DNA of 64,000 nucleotides from Antilocapra americana (GCA_007570785.1 ML662442.1:30205681-30269680); one strand, 5' to 3'. Numbered from the stretch's first letter, positions 34,513 to 44,958 are shown. Numbers and translations: made by a program. Notes: generated from the letters alone by a model not told the origin.

Positions 34513-35529
34513 ATCGGCCTACAAGAGTGCTTCAGTTTTCACAAACTCTGTATACGGAAAGGATACCTAAGGAGACAAATATGAGTTCTTATTCATAGCA
34601 CAAAGTGATTTTTCAATTTACAAGAAATACTCTGTACATTTCCAAGCATGTTAAAAGTATAAATTATTCATAGAAAGTTATTTGAAGGTATTATTTCAGG
34701 AACATGTTCACTGCTGAAAAGGGGTACCATTGTACCATAGGAGAAAATTTTCTTGATTTTACATGTCAAGCAACAGCATCCCAAGACTTTAAGGTTTGTT
34801 TAGCCTTTGGTACCATGAAAACATTCCAAATAGGATATTACCATATTTTCTTGTACAATTTCCCTTGATATTTTCACTCTTGAACAGAGTAGGTTAGGAG
34901 AATTTTGTTTGTACCTAGCAGCGATCTCATTAATCTTTATGAGATTTTACCTCTACTGACTGGGAAAGGGTCCCAGCTGAGGTGACATAGTCATCAGTCA
35001 GTGGCAAAGCTAATTGGAATGTGGATTTCCATAAACTTCTCCTTGTGTCTCAAGCAGGTTCTTTCACCTAGGTCACTTTGCATGCAACTGTGAATTTTTT
35101 GTTGCTCTTCTTAAATTTTCTGTACAAGAGTGAGAGTGTAAGAGAGGATGGAGTGGTTTAGGCAATGTGTCTCTTTTTAGCTTTTTTCCTTGAACTAGAT
35201 CAATGGACAGAATAGGTGAAGTGAAAAATATGGGAGTAAAAGGAGCTGGCTTTTAACGAGCATCTACTACATTTTGGAGGTGTTGCTAAAGCAAGTGCCT
35301 CACTGATTGGCTGACTGGCTGTCATGTGGATCTCAGACATTCTGAGAATGTCGAAGAGCAGAGACAGGTCTATTTGTAGGAAAGACAGAGGAAATTTACT
35401 GAAAAAGGTGCTAGAGTCTGCCTAGGAGATGACGGCAGGGTCAGACAACATCCGGTGTTATTGTTTGTTGCATTATTTTTGCCTTAGAGCTGGTAGAGAA
35501 ACATGGACTATAGGATGTTATATTTGTAT
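34513..35529. other. Unassigned intronic sequence
   Basis: A MIR-like scrap lies near 34960-35035. Otherwise nothing recognised. Confidence 0.45.
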
Positions 35530-36189
35530 ACCCACATCCGGTCCCATCACTTTATGGGAAATACATGGGGAAAAAGCGGAAACAGTGGCTGATTTTATTT
35601 TTCTGGGCTCCAAAATCATTGCAGATGGTGATTGCTGCCATGAAATTAAAAGACGCTTGCTCCTTGGAAGGAAAGTTATGACCAACCCAGATAGCATATT
35701 AAAAAGCAGAGATATTACTTTGTCAATGAAGGTCCATCTAGTCAAGGCTATGGTTTTTCCAGTGGTCATGTATGGATGTGAGAGTTGGACTATAATGAAA
35801 GCTGAGTGCCGAAGAATTGATGCTTTTGAACTGTGGTGTTGGAGAAGACTCTTGAGAGTCCCTTGGACTGCAAGGAGATCCAACCAGTCCATCCTAAGGG
35901 AGATCAGTCCTGGGTGTTCATTGGAAGGACTGATGTTGAAGCTGAAACTCTAGTGCTTTGGCCACCTGATGCGAAGAGTTGACTCAATGGGAAAGACCCT
36001 GATGCTGGGAAAGATTGAGAGCAGAAGGAAGGGGATGACAGAGGATGAGATAGTTGGATGGCATCACTGACTCAATGGACATGGGTTTGGGTGGACTCTG
36101 GGAGTTGGTGATGGACACGGAGGCCTGGGGTGCTGCCGTTCACGGGGTCGAAAAGAGTCAGCCATGACCAAGGGACTGAAATGAACTGA
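35530..36189 (+). mobile_element. BovB (RTE) LINE 3' part with a long open frame
   Basis: The plus-strand frame is open to a stop at about 35951-35953 and encodes the RTE C-terminal domain: FIFLGSKIIADGDCCHEIKR, MVFPVVMYGCESWTIMKAEC, RRIDAFELWCWRRLLRVPW. The usual family continuation (YFGHLMRR) follows the stop in the DNA. It lacks the RT active site, so it is a dead fragment. Confidence 0.93.
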
Positions 36190-36204
36190 CAACTGCAGCA
36201 GGAG

Positions 36205-36335
36205 ACTGATTTTTAAATTTTTTTTTTAATTTATTTTTAATTGGACTATAAATTGCTTTACAATGCTGGGTTGGTTTCCACCATATGACAGCATCAATAG
36301 TTGTAAGTACACATATATCCCCTCCCTCTGGAAAC
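36205..36335 (-). mobile_element. Ruminant L1 3' end
   Basis: T-rich start, TTTTTAATTGGACTATAAAT, TGCTTTACAATGCTGGGTTG, ATATATCCCCTCCCTCTGGA: an inverted L1 3' terminus. Confidence 0.8.
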
Positions 36336-36767
36336 TTGATCCCCAAATAAAAGGGGAAACTCATGTTCAGAGAGAGAGAGAACAAACACGTGAGGATATT
36401 TCACTATTTTTGAATCCCCTACATAAGCCAGGGGACCTGACAATCATCAGGGAGTTAAGTTGTCTAGTTTAACTGTTAGATCCTTGTTGTCAGTAAAGCC
36501 CATTGAAATGTTTCCTCCAGAGTCTTTTCTGAAAACTGATGGATTCAGTCATTCCACCTCTGTAATCCCACAGTATTTTCTGTATAGATCCATTTTGCTG
36601 CCTTTCCTATAATTTGTTTACAGATCTTTCTTCCAGTAAAATAGGATAAAATTTTTTAGAAATTAAATTTTCACTCTTAAATCATGCCCCATCCACTTTC
36701 TAACTGTAAAACTGAGCCATGAGGAACTCAAGAGCAGGTGATTATAGAACAGAGAGGTCACTGATGT

Positions 36768-37018
36768 AAATGGTGGCTCAGTGGTAAAGAACCCACCTGC
36801 CAATGCAGGACACGCAAGAGACTCGGGTTTGATCCCTGGCTTGGGATGATTCCTTGGAGTAGGGAATGGCTACCCACTCCAGTATTCTTTTTATATAAAT
36901 TAATTAATTTATTTTAATTGCCACTCCAGTATTCTTACCTGGAAAATCCCATGGACAGAGGAGCCTGGCAGGCTACAGTCCATGGGGTTGCAAAGAGTCT
37001 GACATGACTGAGCACACA
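36768..37018 (+). repeat. Bov-tA SINE with a 31-bp insertion
   Basis: Head at GGTGGCTCAGTGGTAAAGAA, end at AGTCTGACATGACTGAGC. It is interrupted at 36890-36920 (see the next entry). Confidence 0.93.
36890..36920 (-). mobile_element. Ultra-short (31-bp) insertion, probably L1 3' terminus
   Basis: The 31 bp end TAATTTATTTTAATTG, like the reverse complement of a ruminant L1 3' end. They are flanked by a perfect 16-bp duplication of SINE sequence, CCACTCCAGTATTCTT, at 36874-36889 and 36921-36936. Confidence 0.8.
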
Positions 37019-37044
37019 GCATGGAAAGACTGAAGCGAATAGCA

Positions 37045-37065
37045 CGCATGCATGCATGCATGCAC
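37045..37065. repeat. (CATG)n microsatellite
   Basis: About four GCAT/CATG units: CGCATGCATGCATGCATGCA. Confidence 0.9.
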
Positions 37066-37390
37066 AATTACTGTGAACATCTAAGCAGAGCATGAATGAA
37101 TCTGCACCCACAACACTTGAACTTCTTGAGAGCTAGGAGAGTTTCGTCATTATCTTTACATCCCCAGAGCATAGCAGAACACTTAAAAAGGTGTTTTAGA
37201 GTTCCATACCTGGGTCTTATATGAATAAATGCACTTACTGACAATAAAACTATTAAAGGTGACTTGCACAGCCTGGCCCAAAAGCTGGTCTTTAGAGATT
37301 TATCCTTTCATTCTTTTTTATTCAAATATTTCATGTATTTTTGACATCTATATGTACATGATCTTGAGAAGAAGACAAAGATGAACTGTT

Positions 37391-37600
37391 TTCACATTTA
37401 TTCAATACATCAGACATTTTTTTTTTAGCACTTATTGTATATCAGATACACAGGGCTCACCTTAAGGACCTTACAGACTTAAAGAAGAAAGGAAATACAA
37501 TACGTGAACAACTACCAAATAAAGTAGAAAGTGACAGTTACAGTAAGGAAGATGAAGATGAAGAAGTAGAGTCAAGACAGGATCAAATGCCTGTTTTACT
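37391..37600 (+). repeat. Old interspersed repeat, family not assigned
   Basis: GCACTTATTGTATATCAGAT, then an ACCTTACAGACTTAAAGAAG block; the same order as 30262 and 43583. Confidence 0.45.
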
Positions 37601-37689
37601 GTGAGCTTGGCTGTTGTGGCATGAAGTGGGAGGAAGGGAGAGAGATGCTCTCCTTACTTGCCAATGGAATTACCTGATGGCATCGGGGC

Positions 37690-38297
37690 GCCAGCCCACT
37701 CGACCAGGGTCAGTGGAGGTAGAGTATGAAAGCTCCCTTTATTAGAAGGTAGTTTGAAAGAACACATTTAAAGACAGGTTTAGGGATGGGCATCATACAG
37801 AACTAAAGAAAGACTGAAGGTAGTTTTAGCAAGTCCTTCAATAATGAACAAGGGGCTCTCCTCTACATTAGGACAAAAGGCTGATCAAAAACTGCCACAA
37901 CTAATCCAATGTTTAGATTTAGACTGCTACATATTTAAGTTATTTTCACAATCATGAGAATAGGAAGTCCGGGTCTAAGAAATCTTAGAGTCAGAGTATC
38001 CTGTTCCCTTTGGGAGTAAGAATGTTGCTTTTGAATGCTTTGCCTTTAAATGCACTTTAAAATAGCTCTTGAATAGTCATTAAACTGCCGTACTCCTACA
38101 TCGGGGACAGGTAGAAACAGTGAGGATAAAGAAGGAAATACAGTCTTAAAAGCTGAGCTCATAATCGTAAACTCAAGCCCAAGGGACATGTTTCTGACGT
38201 GCACAGGCGTGCTTTCTCTCTGCTCATCCAAGGAGGTGGAAATTCAGGTTGGCTACAAATAAAAAGTCTACTTTGTGACTTTCTCTCATGTGTCACA
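37690..38297 (-). repeat. Candidate endogenous retrovirus LTR
   Basis: On the minus strand an AATAAA signal is followed about 55 bp later by TGGCGCCCC. This resembles a lysine-tRNA primer binding site placed just after an LTR. A TGTGACA start is possible near 38297. No internal retroviral genes are seen and no duplication was found, so this is tentative. Confidence 0.4.
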
Positions 38298-38404
38298 ACT
38301 TCTTGACTATAGGACCACCATTATATAAATCTCAGGGGTGACAAGTACCCCTCTCCTGAATCTGCACTGAGCGGAAGGCATGTTTTTCCTGACACACTGC
38401 CACA

Positions 38405-38530
38405 TTGTATTCTAACTGTTAACATAGCTGTCTATCAGCCCATGGTACAGCTCAGGTCTGATCAGTGTCTGTGTCCCCAGCATCTAGCCACAGTGTTGGT
38501 ATTTTTTTAATCAATAAAGAAATCTGTTGC
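38405..38530 (+). repeat. L2 3'-end relic
   Basis: GTCTGTGTCCCCAGCATCTA followed by TTTTAATCAATAAAGAAAT is the L2 terminus pattern. Confidence 0.6.
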
Positions 38531-39539
38531 CAAGTCTATGCATTTGGCTTAAACTTTAGACTCCAGAGACACATAAGAAGGTACAAACTACCCAGCCTCT
38601 CTATCATATACAACTTAATTCTTAGCCTACTGAAAATTCACAAAGAGTGGACCTAGAAAGAACTGAGAGTTACAAAAAACCATTGCTTCAGTAAAAAACT
38701 GTTGCATGAGTATAGTGTAGTAGGTTGTGTATGCAACACATGTAGGGTGCATGTGTGTGCCTTACGCAGTGAGTCCCAGGATCAGTGCACACTGACCAGC
38801 GTATCACACTGCACCCTGGAGAAGCGGGCTTTCATTCTGTATTAACCTCTGCTAACACACCCAAGGAGAGGATTGGGGCAGAAGGAAAAGAATCAAGACT
38901 AGAAGGATTTCTTTCTTGTTCTTTGCTCTTTGAAAACTGCTTAAAAATGGGAAGAGCTTGGACATATGCACCTTGTGAAGGAAAGGTTGTGTCGGAGATG
39001 CAGCCTTCTCAGCATGGTTAGCAAGAGAAATGGAGATTGTTTCCCATGTGAGTCAGTTTTAATCACCAGACTATCATGTTTGAAGAGAACTTCTTATTTC
39101 ACAGATACACTAGTTTCCTCTGTTTGCATTTTAGTACTACACAGCTGAAGAAAGATGAATCATCTTTGGGTGAGAAGTTGTAAAGCTGGTATTTCTACTG
39201 AAATGGTTCATATAGCACAGTTATAAAAAATAGCACAGCTTTTAGGATTTATCCAAATGTCATTGCTAATCTGTCTCAAAGTCACAGATACAATCTATTC
39301 ATTCTCTAAAAGTCAAGAGATGCAAATCCACAAACATGTCTTTAGACTAAAACCCTTATAAATCCAATATGATGGTGTTACCATTTCTCGTTTGAATTTC
39401 TAATAAAGAAAACAGCTCGATTTCTTCACTTCAATGTCCATCTTTCATCATCTTTTTCCTGAATAAATGTTATCTCTTGCTATTGTTAGCTTTCTTTATC
39501 TTCCTACTATAAAGGCAAAGTTAAAATTTATTTTCCCAA
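38531..39539. other. Unassigned intronic sequence
   Basis: No supported gene or named repeat. Confidence 0.45.
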
Positions 39540-39996
39540 AAGATGTTTGACATTATTAGCCATTAGGGAACTGAGAATTAAAAGCACAATGAAGTATCAC
39601 TGCATATCTCTTAGAATGACTAAAAAAAAATAATGATAATATTAAATGCTAGTGAGGGCAGGGAGAATTGGACCTCCAATACACTGCTGGTGTGAGTGTG
39701 AAAGGGTGCAGCCACTCTGGAAAGTTGTTTAACTGTTTCTAAAACCAAATAGTCATTTCCTACATGATCCAAAAATTGCAATTTTGAGCACTTATCCCAG
39801 AGAAATGAGATCTTATGTTAATATAAAACCTGCATATGAATGTCTTACTAGCTTTAAATGTAAAATCCCGAAGTTGGAAACAACTTAAAAGTCCTTCAAC
39901 AGCTGATAGTTAAACAAACTCTGGTATATTTATACCATGGAATACTACTCACACTATGGATATATGCAATAATTTTGATGGACTTAAGGGCATTAT

Positions 39997-40402
39997 AGAT
40001 TGTTGGGTCATAAAGAAGGCAAAGTGCCAAAGAACTGATGCTTTCGAACCTTAGTGCTGGAGAAGACACTTGAGAGTCCCTTGGACAGTAAGGAGATCGA
40101 ACCAGTCCATCCTAAAGGAAATCAACCCTGATACTCATTAGAAGGACTGATGTTAAAGCTGAAGCTTCTATACATTGGCTATCTGATGCAAAAAACTGAC
40201 TTACTGAAAAACAAACAAACAAACTCTGATGCTGGGAAAGACTGAAGGCAGAAGGAGGAGAGTGTGACAGAAGATGAGATGGTTGGATGGTATCGTTGAT
40301 TCAACATACACTAACTTGGGCAAACTCTGGGAGATGGTGGGGACAGGAAAGCCTGGCATGCTGCAGTCCATGGGGTCTCAGAGTCAGACACTGAACAACA
40401 AC
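39997..40402 (+). mobile_element. BovB LINE, first insertion in the L1M
   Basis: A 406-bp 3' fragment (GTGCCAAAGAACTGATGCTT, AAGGAGATCGAACCAGTCCA). Flanked by AGGGCATTAT at 39987-39996 and 40403-40412. Confidence 0.92.
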
Positions 40403-40446
40403 AGGGCATTATGCTTAGTGAAAAATGCCAATCTCTAAAGGTTAAA

Positions 40447-41120
40447 AAACTAGAATCATGGCATCTGGTTCCATCACTTCATGGCAAATAAAGGAGGAAA
40501 AAGTGGAAGCAGTGATAGATTTTACTTTTTTGGGCTCCAAAATCATTGCAGATGGTAACTGCAGCCATGAATTAAAAGATCTTGTTCCTTGGGAGGAAAG
40601 CTATGACAAACCTAGACAGTATACTAAAAAGTAAAGAGATCATTTTGCCAACAAAGGTCTGTATAGTCAAAACTATGGTTTTTCCAGTAGTCATGTAGGG
40701 ATGTGAGAGTTGGATCATAAAGAAGGCTGAGCGCTGAAGAACTGATGCTTTCTAATTGTGATGCTGGAGAAAACTCTTAAGAGTCCCTCAGACTGCAAGG
40801 AGAGCAAACCAGTCAATTCTAAAGGAAATCAACATTGAACATTCATTGGAAAGGAAAGTTCAGCTGAAGCTGAAGCTCCAATACTTTGACCACCTGATAC
40901 AAAGAGCTGACTCACTGAAAGACTCTAATGCTGGGAAGATTGAGGGTAGGAGGAGAAGGGGGCAACAGAGGATGAGGTTGTTAGATAGTATCACTGACTT
41001 ATTGGACATGAATCTGAGCAAACTCCGGGAGACAGTAAAGGATAGGGGAGCCTGGTGTGCTACAGTCCATTAGGGTCACAAAGAGTTGGGCATGACTTGG
41101 CAATTCAACAACAACAACGA
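40447..41120 (+). mobile_element. BovB LINE, second insertion in the L1M
   Basis: A 674-bp 3' fragment (AGAATCATGGCATCTGGTTC; its end encodes RRRRGQQRMRLLDSITDLLD). Flanked by AAAGGTTAAA at 40437-40446 and 41121-41130. Confidence 0.92.
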
Positions 41121-41347
41121 AAAGGTTAAATACTGTATAGTTCCATCCTTTGCATATTCTCCAGCTCACCAAATCATATAGGTGAAGAATAGAGTAGTGG
41201 TCTCTAGGGATAGGGATGAGGCTGGTGGAATGGGTGTCACTTCACAGGGCTTGTATGAGGGATTTCCTCTGTGGTAATGGAACAGCTCTGTATTCTGATT
41301 GTGATAGTGGTTACAGAAACCTACACATGGATCAAACTGGGTACAGC

Positions 41348-41412
41348 TACAGAGGAGCCTGGTGGGCTACAGTCTGTGGAGTCACAAGGAGTTGGACACG
41401 ACTGAGTGACTA
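41348..41412 (+). repeat. Bov-A/Bov-tA 3' fragment in the L1M
   Basis: CAGAGGAGCCTGGTGGGCTA to GTTGGACACGACTGAGTGAC, inserted just before the L1 (CA)n tract. Confidence 0.85.
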
Positions 41413-41455
41413 ACACACACACAAACACACACACACACATACACACAAACACAAG
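41412..41455. repeat. (CA)n microsatellite
   Basis: Impure AACACACACAC repeats with AAAC and TAC interruptions. Confidence 0.9.
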
Positions 41456-41864
41456 TGAAGGAAAAGAGATGAAAACTGAATCAGGTCTGTAGTCTAGTTA
41501 ACAGTATTGTACCAACGTCAATATCCTGGTTTTGACGTTATATGAAAGTCATACAAAATGTCACCATTGAGGAAAAGGTGTGTGAACAGTTCAAAGAATC
41601 CTATGCAGTTTTGCAGTTCCCTGAGAGTTCATAATCATTTCAGAAATATGTATTTTCCTCTCACGTTTCATGTATCAATTGCTTGCGACATTTAATCTTA
41701 AGTTTGGTGAATGAACTGAAAGGGCAGGAGGATAAAGCATGGAGAGGCTCTTCATCGCTGTTTCTAAGAGAATCAGAAAACAAAAGTGTTTGGTGTTCTG
41801 CCAGCTGGTAATGAGGACTGTCTTGTAGAAGCAGAAGTGGGTCACATTCTATCATCTCTTTCTT

Positions 41865-42429
41865 CAGAGAACTTCATGGCTCTCTTTCACTTACAAAGTT
41901 AAGCCAGACTCTTCATCCTGGCATTAAAGACCTCCTCTTGTATGACCCCAACTTAACTTTCTAGCTCTGTCTTCCTTTATTCCCTTGCGAACACCTATTG
42001 CTTCAATCTGTTCTCTGCACCACAGCCTGACTGCCTTTAAAACTCAAATGTGGCTTCCCACAGCACTTAGCTTATCGACTCAAACCTTTGGGCTGGCTGT
42101 CAAGACTGGTGGAAGCTGGCCCCCACCCCCCTCCCCAGCCCATTTTGTTTACCGCTCTTTTCTTCTCTCTCCTCGCCTAGTCACAAGCCCTTGCTCACAA
42201 CCTCATCCTCACCATGGTCCTCCCCACCACAGAGCCTTGGGCATGCTGTCTTCTTTGCTTGAATCTCTTTCTTTCCTAACTAATCGTTTACTTCTCTCAC
42301 AAGTCTCACTCCATCAGCAATCCCTTAGAAAAAACCTCCCCAACTTTCCAGTTTAGGTCAGGTCATTCTGACAAACGTGCTTGTAGAACTGTGTTGCTCT
42401 CTTTTAAAGCCTTTATCCCTGACTATAAC
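41865..42429 (+). repeat. L2 LINE relic, 5' side of a SINE
   Basis: TTCATCCTGGCATTAAAGAC and CCACCACAGAGCCTTGGGCA are of L2 type. It resumes after the SINE at 42430-42633. Confidence 0.75.
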
Positions 42430-42633
42430 GATGTTGTTGCTGTTTAGTCCCTAAGTCGTGTTAAACTCTTTTGTGACCCCATGGACTGTAGCCCGCCAGG
42501 CTCCTCTGTCTATGGGATTTCCCAGGCAAGAATACTGGAGTGGGTTGCCACTTCCTTCTCCACGGGGATCTTCCCAACCCAGGGATCGAACCCATGTCTC
42601 CTGCTTGGCAGGTGGATTCTTAACTGCTACGAC
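42430..42633 (-). repeat. Bov-tA SINE inside L2
   Basis: Inverted; TTGTTGCTGTTTAGTCCCTA to TGGCAGGTGGATTCTTAAC. Confidence 0.93.
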
Positions 42634-42800
42634 GATATATCCATTCACTTGGTTATTTGACCAAAACTGCCTTTCCCATTTCCTGGAAGCTCCATGAGAA
42701 TACAGAAAGCATCTATTTTGTTCTTTTGCTTACAAGTGTTCCCTCCCTAATACGACTTGAACACAGAAGTATTCAGTACTTATTTTTGAAGTGACCAAAT
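42634..42800 (+). repeat. L2 LINE 3' end, 3' side of the SINE
   Basis: CTGGAAGCTCCATGAGAATA followed by the CATCTATTTTGTTC stretch is the L2 end. Confidence 0.7.
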
Positions 42801-43582
42801 GAATCAAACTGGAATAATTATTCTCCAGTCATATTCCTCAGGTTTCCTGCTCCTAAGCTTTTGAAATACAAAACAACAGTACCAACATGGTTCCAGAGCA
42901 AATGCCTTTTCTTTTGACCATTTATTATTACTTACTAGTTTTTTTTTTTTGTAGGAAGCAAAATGGTTCTAAAATTGCTAGATTCAACCTGTTTTTTTAC
43001 TTCCCCCATCCCTTGCTCAGTAAGTTATAATGAAGAAAAATGTAAATATCGGTAGCATTATTATTTTTCCTGCCTTTCTACAGAGTTAAAATAAACTTTT
43101 TATAGAATGCAGCATTAAACGGGGTGTGAGACAGTTAAATTTGAGAGAAGTGTTGGGTGGATCAGTGATTGTGCATAACCTGGGTTGAACAAAACACTTG
43201 AGGACAAGGGGAACGTTGTTAAAAACCTTGCCACTGTTCACTAAAGGAAACTGAAAAAAAATTGTATAAATCCCCGCAGAACTTAAGCAACCAGTAATTG
43301 GTCAACTTAATGCTTACCATAAAAATGTGAATGCTTAACAAAGGAAAACAAAGGCCAACTGGATTTCCAAAGGGAGAAGTTTCCTCTTCATGCTCCCCAA
43401 GCCAATTTATGTTTCAATTCTGCACTAATGGGCCCAGTTCCACCATGAAGCCAGTGTTCCTCTTTCTCCTCCCACTATATATAGCAATATAGACATTCCA
43501 GGGCCCTCCACATGTGGGTAGAGAATGGCTGGGAATTTCTGTGCCCCCAAACACTGGAAATCAATGCAATTTAATTAAGTTC
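42801..43582. other. Unassigned intronic sequence
   Basis: No gene. A CTATATATAGC box at 43477-43487 has no supporting promoter context. Confidence 0.45.
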
Positions 43583-43740
43583 TTTAAATATTTTTGAGTA
43601 TCTCTTATGTGCTGGGTTTCCTTTGAGGTACTAGAGATTCAAAGGAGAAGAAAATATCCTTCTTCCTGTGAAAGAGCTCCCAGCTTGGTGGAATATGTGG
43701 AAATAGTCAAACAGCATTCTTAGGTAGGACAGACTATGAA
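43583..43740 (+). repeat. Old interspersed repeat, family not assigned
   Basis: ATCTCTTATGTGCTGGGTTT, then GTGAAAGAGCTCCCAGCTTG; the same family as 30262. Confidence 0.45.
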
Positions 43741-44136
43741 GACAGAGCTTTCAAATGAAGTGCTGGGAGCGTACGAGAGAGAGAGACAAAAGGCTGTGTT
43801 GTCACTGTGAAGCTTCTGGTAGTGGGTAGGAGCTAGGCTGGCTTTGGAGCACGGTGACTGTTTTCCCAGCACCCATCTACCCCACCTCTCCCTTAATGGG
43901 CGACAATGGTCCTTGTGGTGTACTAAAATCAAAGAAGAAAGGGATGCCCCATGACATGTGAATCAAGAAAAATTAAAAGAACACAGAAATAAAGTTTAAG
44001 CAAATTTTCATACATTTGATTCCCCTCTCATTGCAAAATCTATAGACTAGTATTCAGATTCCCAAGTGACCAAACTGAAAGCAAACTACATCTATAAGAT
44101 GATACGGAAGATAAGAGGAAAAAAGAGCCTTGGTAC

Positions 44137-44264
44137 CTGGATACTGGTCAGAGTCGTGTACTGGTAAGCCTTGACCACCAGATAGTTCGCTTCCAAGTCT
44201 ATCAGTCCCAGGATCATGTATTTCCACCATCTTCGTCGTAAAATTGCCAGGAGGTTTTCTTCTC
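44137..44264 (-). CDS. SLC35F1: SLC35F1 internal coding exon (first of three in window)
   Basis: This exon encodes part of solute carrier family 35 member F1, a multi-pass membrane protein of the drug/metabolite transporter superfamily whose substrate is not firmly established. The 128-bp exon starts with two bases completing a Gly codon, then 42 codons. They include [14 protein letters not shown], an Arg/Trp-rich loop, followed by the hydrophobic [15 protein letters not shown] and [12 protein letters not shown], which are characteristic of SLC35F1/F2. LEANYLVV and the Ile in TSIQ fit F1 rather than F2. The acceptor reads TGCAG|GA. The donor reads CAG|GTACCA, a weak match after the GTA. The reading frame is open throughout and continues into the exon at 16466-16625. 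A Bov-A2 copy begins only about 60 bp upstream of the acceptor. Confidence 0.93.
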
Positions 44265-44322
44265 CTGCATTACAAAGTTAAAAATAAATGGAGTAAGTTC
44301 TGAACACACTGAGAAATTGTAT

Positions 44323-44472
44323 TTAGAGGATGATTGGATGGCATCACTGACTCAATGGACATGAGTATGAGCAAACTCTGGGAGACGGTGAAGGACAGGG
44401 AAGCCCGGCATGTTGCAGTCCATGGGGTCACAAAGAGTTGGACGTGACTTAGCAGCTGAGCAACAAAAAAGC
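44323..44472 (+). repeat. Bov-A2/BovB 3' end close to a splice acceptor
   Basis: GATGATTGGATGGCATCACT to AAGAGTTGGACGTGACTTAG. Its left edge is only about 58 bp from the exon boundary at 44264. Confidence 0.9.
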
Positions 44473-44656
44473 ATTATAGTATTAAGTATATATATTTTTA
44501 CCACACCTTATCAAACGTTTAATTAAATAAATACATGAGCGTGTTGAAGAATGATTTTTTTACTTAGTTTACTAGACTTTATGGTAGATTTCCGCCCTTC
44601 AAATTAGCTCCTATCCCAGAACAAGACAAGTTTTCAGTTCGTGATGTGAACTAACT

Positions 44657-44710
44657 TTCTCATGAACATTTGAAAAAAATTTTTTCTCATGAACATTCGA
44701 AAAAAAAATT
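44657..44710 (+). repeat. Tandem duplication, two ~26-bp copies
   Basis: TTCTCATGAACATTTGAAAA and TTCTCATGAACATTCGAAAA follow each other and differ by one substitution and A-run length. Confidence 0.9.
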
Positions 44711-44958
44711 AGGTGAAGTAAAATGAAAAGGAAAAGTGTTCAGAAAGGCTGCATAAACACATAAAATCCAAATCATCCTAAATGTCTGGATTGTGGTAAA
44801 CTAGACAAAAACAGAAAGAGGTGGTCAAGTGGAGAAAAGCCAGTGTTGTGCTGCAGATCTTTAGCCAGGCTCCAGGATGCTGCGAGGAGGGCTTGCTCAG
44901 CTTTGAACCTTACATTCAGGAGGTGTGTGGGTGATGGGAAGACAGAGGAAGCTAGGGG

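Larger units (their letters stand above)
39540..41645 (+). mobile_element. Ancient L1M LINE, split into four pieces
   Basis: The 3' end of an old L1 in plus orientation, from TTGACATTATTAGCCATTAG. The 'agtcattttgag..' ORF2 end passes through GGAAACAACTTAAAAGTCC and TACCATGGAATACTACTCAC. The 3' UTR follows (GTAATGGAACAGCTCTGTAT, a native (CA)n at about 41412-41455, ATCCTGGTTTTGACGTTAT). Two BovB copies and a SINE interrupt it. Confidence 0.85.
16626..44136 (-). other. SLC35F1 intron between exons one and two of window
   Basis: This 27,511-bp intron runs from a GTACCA donor (44131-44136) to a CTTAG acceptor (16626-16630). It contains many of the window's BovB, L2, L1 and SINE copies, listed separately. 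Stretches without a recognised element include 19045-20160, 22815-23330, 23550-25245, 26060-26670, 30600-31437, 32750-34300, 34515-35530, 38530-39540 and 42800-43580. None has a convincing exon. Confidence 0.85.

Noticed and set aside
43477..43487. TATA box CTATATATAGC as a promoter
   Set aside because: There is no CpG-rich start region, no downstream open frame and no conserved context.
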